Shown: positions 43,275-52,304, counted from the first letter of the stretch. The stretch: DNA of 64,000 nt from CALUOB01 sp944322305 (GCA_963931605.1 OZ007031.1:682001-746000); one strand, 5' to 3'. Translations and numbers: made by a program. Notes: generated from the sequence alone by a model not told the origin.

Positions 43275-43553
43275 TGCGTGGGCATCACCCACAAAGAAAA
43301 GCATAGCCGCAGGAGGGCTTGAAACCTTCTGCTTGTTACGAGTGTACCCCAAACAGGGCTCCCGCTCGGCGCAGAGTATACTCGGATCTTATCGGATCGA
43401 ACAGGTTGATCCTAGCCATCAAGAAATCAATTGATCAGTGGGAATGTGTACTTATTTTCTGACGCCTTATTTAGAAAGTTATAGCTGCGGGCTTTAGTTG
43501 ATCCGAATTATGCTTCGCTTACAAAGCGCTAGACAACAAGCTAATTTCCTCCG
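43275..43553. other. Gene-free junction, GC-rich to AT-rich
   Basis: No ORF supported. Contains the possible small-RNA promoter and a hairpin GTGGG-CATCA-CCCAC (43278-43292). From about 43,390 onward the composition turns AT-rich and stays so to ~45.6 kb. Confidence 0.5.
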
Positions 43554-44330
43554 TCACTCCATTTTTACTGGGTACAGTGAAAACTCTTCGACAACCTCGG
43601 CGGTAAGAATAATAGTAGGGCGCACCTTTCTCAATGCGTTCTTTATTATGCCTACAAATAAATTTTTTGCCGAATTAAGCGAATTATTTTCTCCATTCCC
43701 ACAAGAGTAAATTGTTAAAGCAAAGGGGCTTTGCATAAGTGGACGTCCAGCTTCATACATCAATTGAGGAATCAGATTGTGTGATGCATTTACAATATAT
43801 CTATCTCTAAGTTGGTTGAGGTCCTCTATATCTTTTGCAAAATGCGTCGGCAGCTCATCGGTTCGCCAGTTCACGATTGTGCATGAACCGCACATCTTCC
43901 ATGGGTCATTCAAAACCTTTAAGCATCTATGACCCTCAAAATACAGATAGCCGCGCTTGGCATAAAAGCCATTGCATACCGTTGATTTACATAAGGACGC
44001 AATTCTGTTTGAAACTAGATCATCTGCATCAACAAGCATTAGATAACCTGCACCATACTCGCGATGTTTGCAGGCGATAGCGTTTACCTTGCGACCCTTA
44101 TCGTCCATCGGATCTATCGAGGCTTTTTTTGGCATTTGTATTACCTCAACCCGGCTGTCGCGCAAATATCCATCAAAGTCAGGGGGAACGTCCTCACACG
44201 CAACGATAACCCTCCACTCATTACAATCTTGAGAAGTTACTGATCGCATGGTCCTCATAAATAGCGCACACGTCATCTTCCAATTGTTGCTTGCCTCAGC
44301 CCCTTTAAGCGGAATTCCAAAGGTAATCAC
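43554..44330 (-). CDS. Glycosyltransferase, GT-A/GT2-like
   Basis: 258 residues. N-terminal nucleotide-sugar domain beginning FGIPLKGAEASNNW, with TMRSVTSQDCNEWRVIV typical of GT2-like enzymes, and a DxD-type motif MLVDADDLVS at ~97-106. No membrane anchor. AT-rich coding sequence unlike the genes around it, implying transfer. Overlaps the Wzy-like gene by 4 bp. Presumably adds a sugar to the polysaccharide repeat; donor and acceptor cannot be read. Confidence 0.75.
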   Translation of the reverse strand: MITFGIPLKGAEASNNWKMTCALFMRTMRSVTSQDCNEWRVIVACEDVPPDFDGYLRDSRVEVIQMPKKASIDPMDDKGRKVNAIACKHREYGAGYLMLVDADDLVSNRIASLCKSTVCNGFYAKRGYLYFEGHRCLKVLNDPWKMCGSCTIVNWRTDELPTHFAKDIEDLNQLRDRYIVNASHNLIPQLMYEAGRPLMQSPFALTIYSCGNGENNSLNSAKNLFVGIIKNALRKVRPTIILTAEVVEEFSLYPVKME

Positions 44331-45607
44331 TTAATTTCTGTCCTCTCGCTAATCGACGAGGATTGAGCAAGATACATCCCCATCAACAGTCCAAGATAAA
44401 CGGCCGACGGATTAAAGAACGAGGATTCTGCAATACTACCAAGAAGCAGGTATCCAACCACACATAAGGCAGGAAGCCACGTTTTTAATGCCCGTCCATT
44501 AAATCGAAAGCACGACCACAGTAGGCATATAGCAAATCCAGTGAAAAGAAGCAGACCGGCCACTCCTGCCTGGGCAATTACTATCGGCCAAAACGAGTCT
44601 GAAAGATATGATGGATCAGTAGGAGTAAGACCCCATACAGCATTTAATCCATATTCATAATACAGTGGCGAATAATATAATGGCTCCGCTGTAACAGCTG
44701 AGCCGAAAGTCGCAAACCCGGCACCTAGGGGGAAATTTGCCAGCGCTATGTCAATAGAAGACCTCAAAAGCGCGGAGCGCGCAGTAACGATCGAATCGTT
44801 CGCATAGTATAACGTAATTGAACCCCATGCAGAAACGACAACTAATGCTAGGCATGTAATAAAAGCGGGTATATTGATTCTGCCCTTACGGTTCCTAAGC
44901 AATAGAACTACAAGCACCGCAATTGCCCAGCCAATCCCTTTTGAAGTTAAAGTCGCACTTGCAACAAATAATCCAAATAGAAGAAAAGTGCGATTCTTTC
45001 TTGGGTCAAACAATAACAAAGAAGCAAGGGCAACAACAAGCCAAACAACTGCAGCGGGATGATAATAAACAAATCTAAAGGCTCTCGAAATACCGAAGTC
45101 GCCTGATGACCCCACACCAATATCAACAAACAAATTCAAAAAAGCCAACATGGCTAAGACTAACAGCAATAACTTTGCCTCAGCTTGCAGCAGGTATAGC
45201 AAGCGTTTGCTAAGCGCAAAACATCTATATGCGGCTAATAAGGCGAGAGGGAATTTAACACAAGTAAAAGCGTCAATTAATATTGCCTCTTTTGCAATCG
45301 GTAGGTCAGTACTCATCGTTCCCAAAATCTCAAATAGGATAAATAGTAAATATATCCCCATTCCAATACGCAACTCACGTGAAAGAGGCCGCTGCTTTAC
45401 CAGCAAAGAACATGCACACAAGAGCAAGCAAGCCAATTCATCTAAATATCCTGCAAAAGAAATTATCGGCTGTAGAGCAACTTGAAAAAATAGCAAATTA
45501 ATCAGCAGGAAACCCGCCAGATCGCCCAACGTAATGGATGTGAGACAAAGCATTTTACCAGCAGGAAGCCCAGTCTTCACATGACCTATCGTCTGGTTTT
45601 TATGCAC
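44327..45607 (-). CDS. Wzy/O-antigen ligase-like membrane protein
   Basis: 426 residues with about 10-12 hydrophobic segments and a polar extracytoplasmic loop near residues 265-335. Matches the layout of Wzy-type polysaccharide polymerases and O-antigen ligases, which share little sequence. GTG start at 45607 overlaps the acetyltransferase by 22 bp; a later ATG (MLCLTSITLG) is possible. AT-rich. Likely polymerises or ligates the repeat units outside the membrane. Confidence 0.7.
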   Translation of the reverse strand: MHKNQTIGHVKTGLPAGKMLCLTSITLGDLAGFLLINLLFFQVALQPIISFAGYLDELACLLLCACSLLVKQRPLSRELRIGMGIYLLFILFEILGTMSTDLPIAKEAILIDAFTCVKFPLALLAAYRCFALSKRLLYLLQAEAKLLLLVLAMLAFLNLFVDIGVGSSGDFGISRAFRFVYYHPAAVVWLVVALASLLLFDPRKNRTFLLFGLFVASATLTSKGIGWAIAVLVVLLLRNRKGRINIPAFITCLALVVVSAWGSITLYYANDSIVTARSALLRSSIDIALANFPLGAGFATFGSAVTAEPLYYSPLYYEYGLNAVWGLTPTDPSYLSDSFWPIVIAQAGVAGLLLFTGFAICLLWSCFRFNGRALKTWLPALCVVGYLLLGSIAESSFFNPSAVYLGLLMGMYLAQSSSISERTEIK

Positions 45608-46101
45608 TTAGCAGGCACCCCCCCCACTACTGAATAGGCAGGAAAAGATCTGGTGACGACAGCCCCGGCGCCAACTATCGAATGGGGGCCAATCTTTGAC
45701 CCGGGAAGGATGATAGCTCCATCACCGATCCAGCAGTCGTCACCGATCTCTACGGGTTTGGGATGCTCGTTTCCCTGAAGATCCATAGGCACATCTATCG
45801 CAGTCGTCTTATGGTTGACGGTGTAAACGCGTACCCGGGGTGCCATCATGACGTGGTCGCCTATTTGAACTTGCCCATGCACCTCGCACATATATCCAAT
45901 GTCAGAGTGATTGCCAAGGCTAACCTCGCTACCGAACGTAGCTCCTCTTTCGATGTTCGGCTCGCTCCCGCACGATGCAAGAATCCTCCTAGCGAAAACA
46001 CCTCTGAGCATCTTGCTGAATTTGCTGTAGCAGCTTCTGGGCAACCACTTGACGCTGGCAGCATAGGCGACCCTCCAGATGTTCTTGGAAAGCCGGCTCA
46101 T
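45586..46101 (-). CDS. Hexapeptide-repeat O-acetyltransferase
   Basis: 171 residues. Left-handed beta-helix acyltransferase of the NodL/LacA/WcaF type: catalytic His in VYTVNHKTTAID, then IGDDCWIGDGAIILPGSKIG, VGAGAVVT and VVGGVPAKCIKTR. Transfers an acetyl group to a sugar of the polysaccharide. Overlaps the GT4 gene by 4 bp. Composition is intermediate between the GC-rich and AT-rich parts. Confidence 0.85.
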   Translation of the reverse strand: MSRLSKNIWRVAYAASVKWLPRSCYSKFSKMLRGVFARRILASCGSEPNIERGATFGSEVSLGNHSDIGYMCEVHGQVQIGDHVMMAPRVRVYTVNHKTTAIDVPMDLQGNEHPKPVEIGDDCWIGDGAIILPGSKIGPHSIVGAGAVVTRSFPAYSVVGGVPAKCIKTRR

Positions 46102-47177
46102 GAGTTACCCTTTCCATGAAGCGAGTCGTACATATCGACAAGCTTGCCGACAGCCGCACTAACGCTGAACTTCCTCTTGACCGTCACGCGGCCAGCCGCG
46201 CCGAGCGCCTTTCTGAACGATGGCGACGCCGCTAACTCAACGAGCAGCGTCGAAAGGGTCTCCTCATCGTCGACGTCCATGAGCAGCCCGTTAACGCCGT
46301 CTTCGATAACCTGCGGCACTCCGCCAACTTTCGTGGAGATCACCGGCAACCCGTGTGCCATCGCCTCGAGCACGCTCATGGGCATTCCCTCGTGCTTTGA
46401 CGGGAGGCAGTAAATCCCTGCTCGCGCGAAAAGCTGCTCCTTTTCGGGCCCCGACACCCATCCGCGGAACTCGCACCTGTCCGCAATGCCCAAGTCCTCC
46501 GCAACCGCGCGGTAGCGATCCGGATACCCGTCGCCACCGAAGACGACCCTCATATCCGGATAACGACGCAGCGCCTCTCTCGACGCGCGCAGGAGCACCT
46601 CCGGGCTCTTACGCGCACAAAGCCGCCCCAAGAAAAGAATATCATTGCTCGATGCGGAGTCGCAAGGCCGCGGAGGCACTTCAACGCCGTTATGGAGAAC
46701 GACGAGCTTCTCAGCGCTGCAGATACGTCCGGCGAAATAGTCGCGCCACTCCTCCGAAAGCACGACAACCCTGTCGGCAACCGCAAATGTTCGGAGGACA
46801 CTGCTGCGATATGCCGCAGTGCCCTCTTCGAAGTCCCGCGCGAACTCGCCGCTGTGCTCATGCAGGACAACCTTCTTGCCATGTCGCTTCGCAATGCGTG
46901 CCATAATGGACTTGCGCCGATACGAACCGCGCGGCCCCATATGAAGGTGGACAATCTCATACGATCCGAGCATTTTCTTATAGGCGACGAGAGCCCCGGC
47001 AAAAGCAGCCGACTTCGACAGGATGTTCGACCCAACGCCCGTGCTCAAATAGTCGAACCTCGCACACATCGCAGGAAGCCCCGCGCCGAAGTAACCGTTC
47101 ACAACGGAAACAATCCCCCCGCGCAGAGAGCGGTCCGGCCCGACCATGAGCACAGTTGCATCGGTTGCCCTACGCAT
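46098..47177 (-). CDS. GT4-family glycosyltransferase
   Basis: 359 residues from the ATG at 47177, overlapping wecB by 8 bp. GT-B fold: N-terminal GGIVSVVNGYF (acceptor side), C-terminal Glycos_transf_1 domain with FLGRLCARKSPE, FGGDGYPDRY, PSKHEGMPMSVLEAMAHG (the EX7E region) and GGVPQVIEDG. Retaining transferase acting on a lipid-linked sugar at the inner membrane face. Specificity unknown. Confidence 0.88.
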   Translation of the reverse strand: MRRATDATVLMVGPDRSLRGGIVSVVNGYFGAGLPAMCARFDYLSTGVGSNILSKSAAFAGALVAYKKMLGSYEIVHLHMGPRGSYRRKSIMARIAKRHGKKVVLHEHSGEFARDFEEGTAAYRSSVLRTFAVADRVVVLSEEWRDYFAGRICSAEKLVVLHNGVEVPPRPCDSASSNDILFLGRLCARKSPEVLLRASREALRRYPDMRVVFGGDGYPDRYRAVAEDLGIADRCEFRGWVSGPEKEQLFARAGIYCLPSKHEGMPMSVLEAMAHGLPVISTKVGGVPQVIEDGVNGLLMDVDDEETLSTLLVELAASPSFRKALGAAGRVTVKRKFSVSAAVGKLVDMYDSLHGKGNS

Positions 47178-48291
47178 TGGAACCCTGCTTAGACAGTACA
47201 TCCGCGATCCTCTCGCTCGCATGCCCGTCGCCGTAGGGGTTCGAGGCGTGGGACATGGCCTCGTACTCCGCCGGGTCGTCCAGCAGGCGGGAGAACTCGC
47301 GGTAGATGGTGTCCCCCCCCGTGCCCACGAGCCTGAGCGTGCCGGCCTCCACGCCCTCGGGGCGCTCGGTGGTGTCGCGCATGACGAGCACGGGCTTGCC
47401 GAGGGAGGGCGCCTCCTCCTGGATGCCGCCGGAGTCGGTGAGGATGAGGTGGCTCCTCGCCATGAAGTTGTGGAAGTCGACGACCTCGAGCGGGTCGATG
47501 ATCCTGAGCCTGTCGAAGCCGTCCAGCTCCTCGTGGGCGGCCCTCCGCACCTGCGGGTTCATGTGGATCGGGTAGACGGCCTTGGTGTCCGGGCGCTCCT
47601 CCATCACGCGGCGTATGGCGCGGAACATGCGGTGCATGGGCTCGCCCAGGTTCTCCCTGCGGTGGGCGGTGACGAGGATGAGCCTCGAGCCCTCCGCCCA
47701 CTCCAGCACGGGGTGGGAGTAGCCCTCCCTGACCGTGTGGCGCAGGGCGTCGATGCCGGTGTTGCCGGTGACGAAGATCCTCTCGGCCGGCTTGGCCTCC
47801 TCGAGGAGGTTCTCCCTGCTCGTCTCCGTGGGCGCGAAGTACCAGTTGCTGATCACGTCCACCGCCTGGCGGTTGAACTCCTCGGGCCACGGGCTGTAGA
47901 GGTTGCGGGTCCTGAGGCCCGCCTCCACGTGGCCCACCGGGATCTGCAGGTAGAGCGCCGCCAGCGCAGCCGCGAAGGAGGTGGTGGTGTCCCCGTGGAC
48001 GAGGACGACGTCGGGGCGCCCCTCCTCGAGCACGCCTTTGATCCTGAGCAGGACGTCGCTCGTGACGTCGAAGAGCGTCTGACCGGGCTTCATGACATGT
48101 AAGTCGTAGTCCGGGACCACCCCGAACACGGAGAGCACCTGGTCGAGCATCTCGCGGTGTTGGCCGGTGGCGCACACGACCGCCTCGAACTCCTCGGGCC
48201 TGGACTTGAGCTCCAATACGAGCGGGCACATCTTGATGGCCTCCGGGCGGGTGCCGAAGACGAGCATTACCTTCTTGCGCAAGTTCATCAC
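47170..48291 (-). CDS. wecB: UDP-N-acetylglucosamine 2-epimerase (non-hydrolysing)
   Basis: 373 residues; GTG at 48291 is immediately followed by ATG at 48288, either may serve. FGTRPEAIKMCPLV at the N-terminus, HGDTTTSFAAALAAL, HVEAGLRTRN, the catalytic-site region TAHRRENLG and LTDSGGIQEEA. Makes UDP-ManNAc from UDP-GlcNAc. Two bases after wecC; together they supply UDP-ManNAcA. Confidence 0.94.
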   Translation of the reverse strand: MMNLRKKVMLVFGTRPEAIKMCPLVLELKSRPEEFEAVVCATGQHREMLDQVLSVFGVVPDYDLHVMKPGQTLFDVTSDVLLRIKGVLEEGRPDVVLVHGDTTTSFAAALAALYLQIPVGHVEAGLRTRNLYSPWPEEFNRQAVDVISNWYFAPTETSRENLLEEAKPAERIFVTGNTGIDALRHTVREGYSHPVLEWAEGSRLILVTAHRRENLGEPMHRMFRAIRRVMEERPDTKAVYPIHMNPQVRRAAHEELDGFDRLRIIDPLEVVDFHNFMARSHLILTDSGGIQEEAPSLGKPVLVMRDTTERPEGVEAGTLRLVGTGGDTIYREFSRLLDDPAEYEAMSHASNPYGDGHASERIADVLSKQGSNA

Positions 48292-48292
48292 C

Positions 48293-49510
48293 CTACAGCT
48301 TGTACACGTTCGCGCCGCCGCCCATGACGTCGCGCGGGTCGACCAACACGCGGCCGCCGAAGACCTCGGGCCTCCCCTTGACCTCGGAGTGGCCGATCAT
48401 GACGATCACCATCTCGAGACCGTCCAGGAACTCCTCCATGCTGTGCACCTGGTTGGGGACGACGTCCGCCTCCACCCAGGGGTCGTAGACCCTCATGGGC
48501 GCGCCGCACAGGTGCTCGGCCTGCGCCTCGAGGAGCTGCAGGGTCGGCGACTCGCGGACGTCGTCCACGTCCTCCTTGTAGGTGAGGCCGTAGACGCCGA
48601 CCTTCGAGGGGTCGTCGATGCCGTTCTCGGCCATCGCCTCGCGTGCGCGGAGCAGCACGTACTCGGGCATGGAGGCGTTGGTCTGGAGCGCCAGCCTGAT
48701 GAGGTTCGCGGTCTCCGGGTAGTCGCCCACCAGGAACCAGGGATCCACCGGGATGCAGTGGCCGCCCACGCCCGGGCCGGGCGAGAGGATGCTGACCCTC
48801 GGGTGCTTGTTGGCGATGCGGATCACCTCGGCCACGTCCATGCCGCCGACGCGGCAGACCTTGGCGAGCTCGTTGGCGAAGGCGATGTTGACGGCGCGGT
48901 AGGTGTTCTCCACCACCTTGGTCATCTCGGCCGTGCGGATGTCGGTGACCGAGATCTCGCCCTCGCAGAAGGAGGCGTAGAGCTCGGCGACGCGTTTGCC
49001 CACCTCGGGGTCGTCGGCGCCGACCGTGCGGTTGTTGTGCACGAGCTCGTAGACCATGTTGCCCGGGATGATGCGCTCCGGGGCGTGGACGAGCGAGACG
49101 TCCCCACGCCCGGCCTCCTCGAGCAGCGGGCGCACGAAGCGGTCGACGGTGTTCGGGGAGATCGTGGATTCGATCACGAGAGTGGCACCCTCCGGGGCGA
49201 CCTCGAGGACCGCCCTGCAGGCCGCCACCACGTAGGACGGGTCGATCTTCTTGTCCACCTTGTCGTAGGGGGTGGGCACCGAGACGATATAGGTGCCGCA
49301 AACCTGGTACTCGGTGGTGAAGCGGATCCCTGACTTGAGGGCCTGCTCGAAGAGCTCGTCCAGGCCCTCCTCCTTGAAGGTGGTCCTGCCGGCGTTGAGG
49401 GTGGCCACGAGCCCCTCGTTGTAGTCCGTGCCCACGACCTCCACGCCGTGCGAGGCCATCATGAGGGCGGTGGGGAGGCCGATGTAGCCGAGACCGATGA
49501 CGTTAACCAT
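48293..49510 (-). CDS. wecC: UDP-N-acetyl-D-mannosamine dehydrogenase family
   Basis: 405 residues from the ATG at 49510 (GGAAGGG upstream). Rossmann motif VIGLGYIGLPTALM, NTYRAVNIAFANEL, catalytic cysteine in GPGVGGHCIPVDPWFLV and the C-terminal UDP-binding domain. Two-step NAD oxidation of UDP-ManNAc to UDP-ManNAcA is inferred from the adjoining wecB; UDP-GlcNAc-type substrates are possible. Overlaps the GT26 gene by 8 bp. Confidence 0.9.
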   Translation of the reverse strand: MVNVIGLGYIGLPTALMMASHGVEVVGTDYNEGLVATLNAGRTTFKEEGLDELFEQALKSGIRFTTEYQVCGTYIVSVPTPYDKVDKKIDPSYVVAACRAVLEVAPEGATLVIESTISPNTVDRFVRPLLEEAGRGDVSLVHAPERIIPGNMVYELVHNNRTVGADDPEVGKRVAELYASFCEGEISVTDIRTAEMTKVVENTYRAVNIAFANELAKVCRVGGMDVAEVIRIANKHPRVSILSPGPGVGGHCIPVDPWFLVGDYPETANLIRLALQTNASMPEYVLLRAREAMAENGIDDPSKVGVYGLTYKEDVDDVRESPTLQLLEAQAEHLCGAPMRVYDPWVEADVVPNQVHSMEEFLDGLEMVIVMIGHSEVKGRPEVFGGRVLVDPRDVMGGGANVYKL

Positions 49511-50273
49511 TGCTGTTTCCCTTCCTTGAGAACCTGTACCTGAGGACAAGGGCGACGAACCTCGCGTTGCCCAAGACGTAGCGCCTCCAGAGCCTGCCGG
49601 GCTCCTGGAGGAAGCGATAGAGCCACTCCAGCCCGCGCTGCTGCATCCACGCCGGCGCGCGGGCCGTGACCCCCGCCACGACGTCGAAGCTGCCGCCGAC
49701 GCCCATGACGAAGGGAATGCCGACCTGATCTAAGTACTTGTGCACCCAGTACTCCTTCTTGGGCGAGGAGAAGGCCACGAACATGAGGTCGGCCCCGGAG
49801 GCAGCCATGTCGGCGACGATGGCGGGCTCGTCAGCCTCCGTGAAGTAGCCGTTGCGCGCGCCCACGATGCGGATGCCGGGGTAGCGCTCCTCGAAGGTCG
49901 ACCTAACCTTCCGGACGACCTCCTCCCTCGCGCCGAAGAGGTAGACGCCCCAGCCCTTCCGCGGGGCGAGCTCGATCAGCCGCAGGAACAGGTCGATGCC
50001 CGTCACGCGCTCGCGCAGCGGCACGCCGAGCACGCGCGCCGCCCAGACGATGGAGGCGCCGTCGGCGTTGACGAGCGGACAGGCGTTCACGATCTCCCTG
50101 AGCCCCGGGTCGGCCTCCATGAGGTTGACCTTGGAGGCGTTGATCACCACGTGCTGCGTGGGGACGCCGGCCTCCACGATGCGCTCCACCTCGACCACGG
50201 TCTCGCCCATGGTCAGGTCGTTCACGTAGGTGTTGAGGATGGGGCGCCTGTTGGGCGCGACGTACCCGGCCAT
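49503..50273 (-). CDS. GT26 glycosyltransferase (WecG/TagA/CpsF)
   Basis: 256 residues. Family motifs: VNASKV-like stretch VVINASKVNLM, LVNADGASIVWAARVLG, RVTGIDLF, AFSSPKKEYWV, GVGGSFDVVAGVTARAPAW and the C-terminal LEWLYRFLQEPGRLWRRY membrane-association segment. Transfers ManNAc(A)-type sugars to a lipid-linked GlcNAc, fitting the wecBC products next door. One base before the sugar-phosphate transferase stop. Confidence 0.92.
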   Translation of the reverse strand: MAGYVAPNRRPILNTYVNDLTMGETVVEVERIVEAGVPTQHVVINASKVNLMEADPGLREIVNACPLVNADGASIVWAARVLGVPLRERVTGIDLFLRLIELAPRKGWGVYLFGAREEVVRKVRSTFEERYPGIRIVGARNGYFTEADEPAIVADMAASGADLMFVAFSSPKKEYWVHKYLDQVGIPFVMGVGGSFDVVAGVTARAPAWMQQRGLEWLYRFLQEPGRLWRRYVLGNARFVALVLRYRFSRKGNSNG

Positions 50274-51212
50274 CTAGCACGCCCCTTCCCCGGAGAGCAC
50301 GACGCCCACCGTGTCCAGTATGCATTTCAGATCGGTCACCGGTCCCCTTTCATCTATGTACTTAATATCCAAGTCCACCATCTCGTCGAAGGTGGTGTCG
50401 GAGCGGCCCCGGGTCTGCCAGTAGCAGGTGAGGCCGGGCTTGACGGAGAGGCGGCGCATGGCCCGCGGGCCGTACTCGCGCACCTCCCTGGGGAGGGCCG
50501 GCCTCGGGCCCACCACGGAGAGCTGGCCCGCCAGCACGTTCAGGAACTGAGGGAACTCGTCTATGGAGTGCTTGCGGATGAACTTGCCTATCCTCGTCAC
50601 CCTGGGGTCGTCCTTTATCTTGAACAAGGGGCCGTCGGCCTCGTTTTTGGCCCTGAGCTCCTCCAGGCGCTCGTCGGCGTCCCGGTACATGCTCCGGAAC
50701 TTGAGCATGGGGAAGGTGCGGACCTCCCCCCTCCTCGTGATGCGCCCCACCCTCTGCTGGACGTAGATGGGGCAGCCCGGGGACTCCAGGCGGATCGCGA
50801 GGCAGAGCAGCGCCCCGGGGATCAAGCCGACCGCCACCACGACGCCGGAGAACGCTATGTCGAAGAGGCGCTTGGCGACGCGGTAGGCCCTGCGGTCCAG
50901 CAGGGGCTCCGGCGCGGCGGCCACCACCCTCGGGCCGCGCTCGCTTCCGGGCTCAACGAAGGCCCAGTCCCCCGGCTTAGTCTCCACGCCGGCCGCCGCA
51001 GCGGCGTCCACCGCGCCTATGCCGGTGAGGTCCAGGGTGTCGGAGGGCGAGGGCTTCCCGTCCCCGGTCGGTGTGACGGCGGGGACAGGCACGCCTGTTC
51101 CGCCTTCGGCGGGACAGGACGAGCCAGTCCCCTCTGTCCCACCTACGGCAATCCCCGTTGCCCCACCTACGGGGTCACCATGACCCCGCACCGCTTGTTG
51201 TTTCTCGCTCAT
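50274..51212 (-). CDS. Undecaprenyl-phosphate sugar phosphotransferase
   Basis: 312 residues from the ATG at 51212 (AAGGG upstream); an ATG at 51239 is less likely. N-terminal ~70 residues are low-complexity Gly/Pro/Thr; a membrane helix (IAFSGVVVAVGLIPGALLCL) around 125-147 is followed by the PF02397 sugar-transferase domain: KFRSMYRDAD, KIKDDPRVTRIGKFIRKHSI, DEFPQFLNVL, SVVGPRPALP, KPGLTCYWQ. Loads the first sugar-1-phosphate onto undecaprenyl phosphate, starting repeat-unit synthesis. Short monotopic type, without the long multi-helix WbaP N-terminus. Confidence 0.92.
   Translation of the reverse strand: MSEKQQAVRGHGDPVGGATGIAVGGTEGTGSSCPAEGGTGVPVPAVTPTGDGKPSPSDTLDLTGIGAVDAAAAAGVETKPGDWAFVEPGSERGPRVVAAAPEPLLDRRAYRVAKRLFDIAFSGVVVAVGLIPGALLCLAIRLESPGCPIYVQQRVGRITRRGEVRTFPMLKFRSMYRDADERLEELRAKNEADGPLFKIKDDPRVTRIGKFIRKHSIDEFPQFLNVLAGQLSVVGPRPALPREVREYGPRAMRRLSVKPGLTCYWQTRGRSDTTFDEMVDLDIKYIDERGPVTDLKCILDTVGVVLSGEGAC
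51080..51178. repeat. REP-like low-complexity insert in a coding region
   Basis: A stretch with hairpin CTGTTCCGCC-TTCG-GCGGGACAG (51095-51117) and twice CCCACCTACGG, translated as a Gly/Thr/Pro-rich segment of the sugar phosphotransferase N-terminus. It looks like an intergenic palindromic repeat caught inside the frame. Confidence 0.5.
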
Positions 51213-51251
51213 ACCGACCCTTTGATCAATAACAACCATGGACTCAACCCG

Positions 51252-51833
51252 TTACGCCGTTGCCGCCGCGGGCCGCGCAAGATCGCTGTATGCAGGACGC
51301 TTGCCCGCGCGGGGGACGCGCTGCAAAAGGCCCAGGCCCACGCGCGTCTCTACCGGGCGCCCGCAGAAGTTGATGCGCAGATACGCCACGCTCTTGCGGC
51401 GGTTCACCCGCGTGATCATGGCCTCGTGGCCCTTCAGCGGTCCGCGCGTCACCACGATGCGGTCGCCGTCCTCGAACTCCTCGATATGGCCTTTGCTCAT
51501 GGGCACGCACCGCTGCCCCGGCTTGGTAAACCCGCCGATGAGATCGACCTCCTCGGCAGCCAGCGGCACGAACTTCTCGCCCATGGAAAGCACGCGGGCG
51601 AACTCCGGAAGCGCCACCAAGCGCTGCTCGAGCTCTTCGGGCTTGTCGGTCACGGCGATGAGATAGCCCGGGAAGAGCATCCGCTCACAAGGGATCCAGC
51701 TGCCGCGCACCTTCATCTCGGTGGCGTAGCGCGGGCAGAAGCACTCCTGCAGCACGTCCGTGCCAACCACGCGGCTGATGAGCCGCGCCATGGCGTCCTC
51801 GCGCCCTTTTATCACTTGAACCACGTACCACAT
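51252..51833 (-). CDS. NusG-family antiterminator (LoaP/UpxY-type), copy 1
   Basis: 193 residues from the ATG at 51833 (MWYVVQVIKGRED). NGN domain ~1-105 (ECFCPRYATEMKVRG, MLFPGYLIAV), then a KOW domain ~125-165 (DGDRIVVTRGPLKGHEAMI). Specialised NusG paralogues such as LoaP and UpxY bind RNA polymerase and let it read through terminators in long polysaccharide operons. It sits directly before the initiating transferase gene and is not the housekeeping NusG, which normally lies beside secE/rplK. Confidence 0.88.
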   Translation of the reverse strand: MWYVVQVIKGREDAMARLISRVVGTDVLQECFCPRYATEMKVRGSWIPCERMLFPGYLIAVTDKPEELEQRLVALPEFARVLSMGEKFVPLAAEEVDLIGGFTKPGQRCVPMSKGHIEEFEDGDRIVVTRGPLKGHEAMITRVNRRKSVAYLRINFCGRPVETRVGLGLLQRVPRAGKRPAYSDLARPAAATA

Positions 51834-52304
51834 CGGCCTCACCGCCCTTCGCGTCTGCCACACAACAAAGCTGGGGGAACGCAAACGCGCTGGGGCGGGT
51901 ACGCTACGACGCCACGTAAAAAGGCTCGATCCTGAGCCCTTGGATGCTTTCATATGGCTCCGCCATGCCGCTTGCTCGCGGCGCTTTAAGGCTTCGCCAT
52001 ACCGGCCTGTAGCCGGATCTCCAGCGCGTATGCATTCCCCCAGCTCATCGACACACGCTCGCGGCGCTGCCCCGACAATTGGGGTATGATCCTCGCCCGC
52101 CAAGCGGGCTCAGCAAGAGTGCGGACGGCCTACGGACTTGCCACCGCTGGCCGCTTCCAGCTTGCTGCGCGCAAACCAACAAGGCCTGAGCCGTATCCGT
52201 TGGGCTGCGCGCAAAAAGCTGACGCGTACATGCCGTCTGCCAAGGGGCCACACTCCCCTGCTCGGGGTTTGAGCTCCGCCCATGGCAGCTGGCGAGCAGA
52301 GCAC
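51834..52304. other. Leader region between the two antiterminator genes
   Basis: 471 bases without a credible gene. On the minus strand a stem GCCCGC-TTG-GCGGGC (~52,095-52,109) and other GC-rich short pairings lie within the likely leader of copy 1. LoaP-type proteins recognise RNA hairpins in leaders, so this is a plausible place for such a site, but nothing is diagnostic. Confidence 0.4.

Noticed and set aside
43275..46101. Prophage or integrative element
   Set aside because: AT-rich, but it has only polysaccharide genes and no integrase, structural gene or attachment repeat.
51834..52304. Riboswitch or T-box leader
   Set aside because: No conserved riboswitch landmarks were found; short GC stems alone are not enough.
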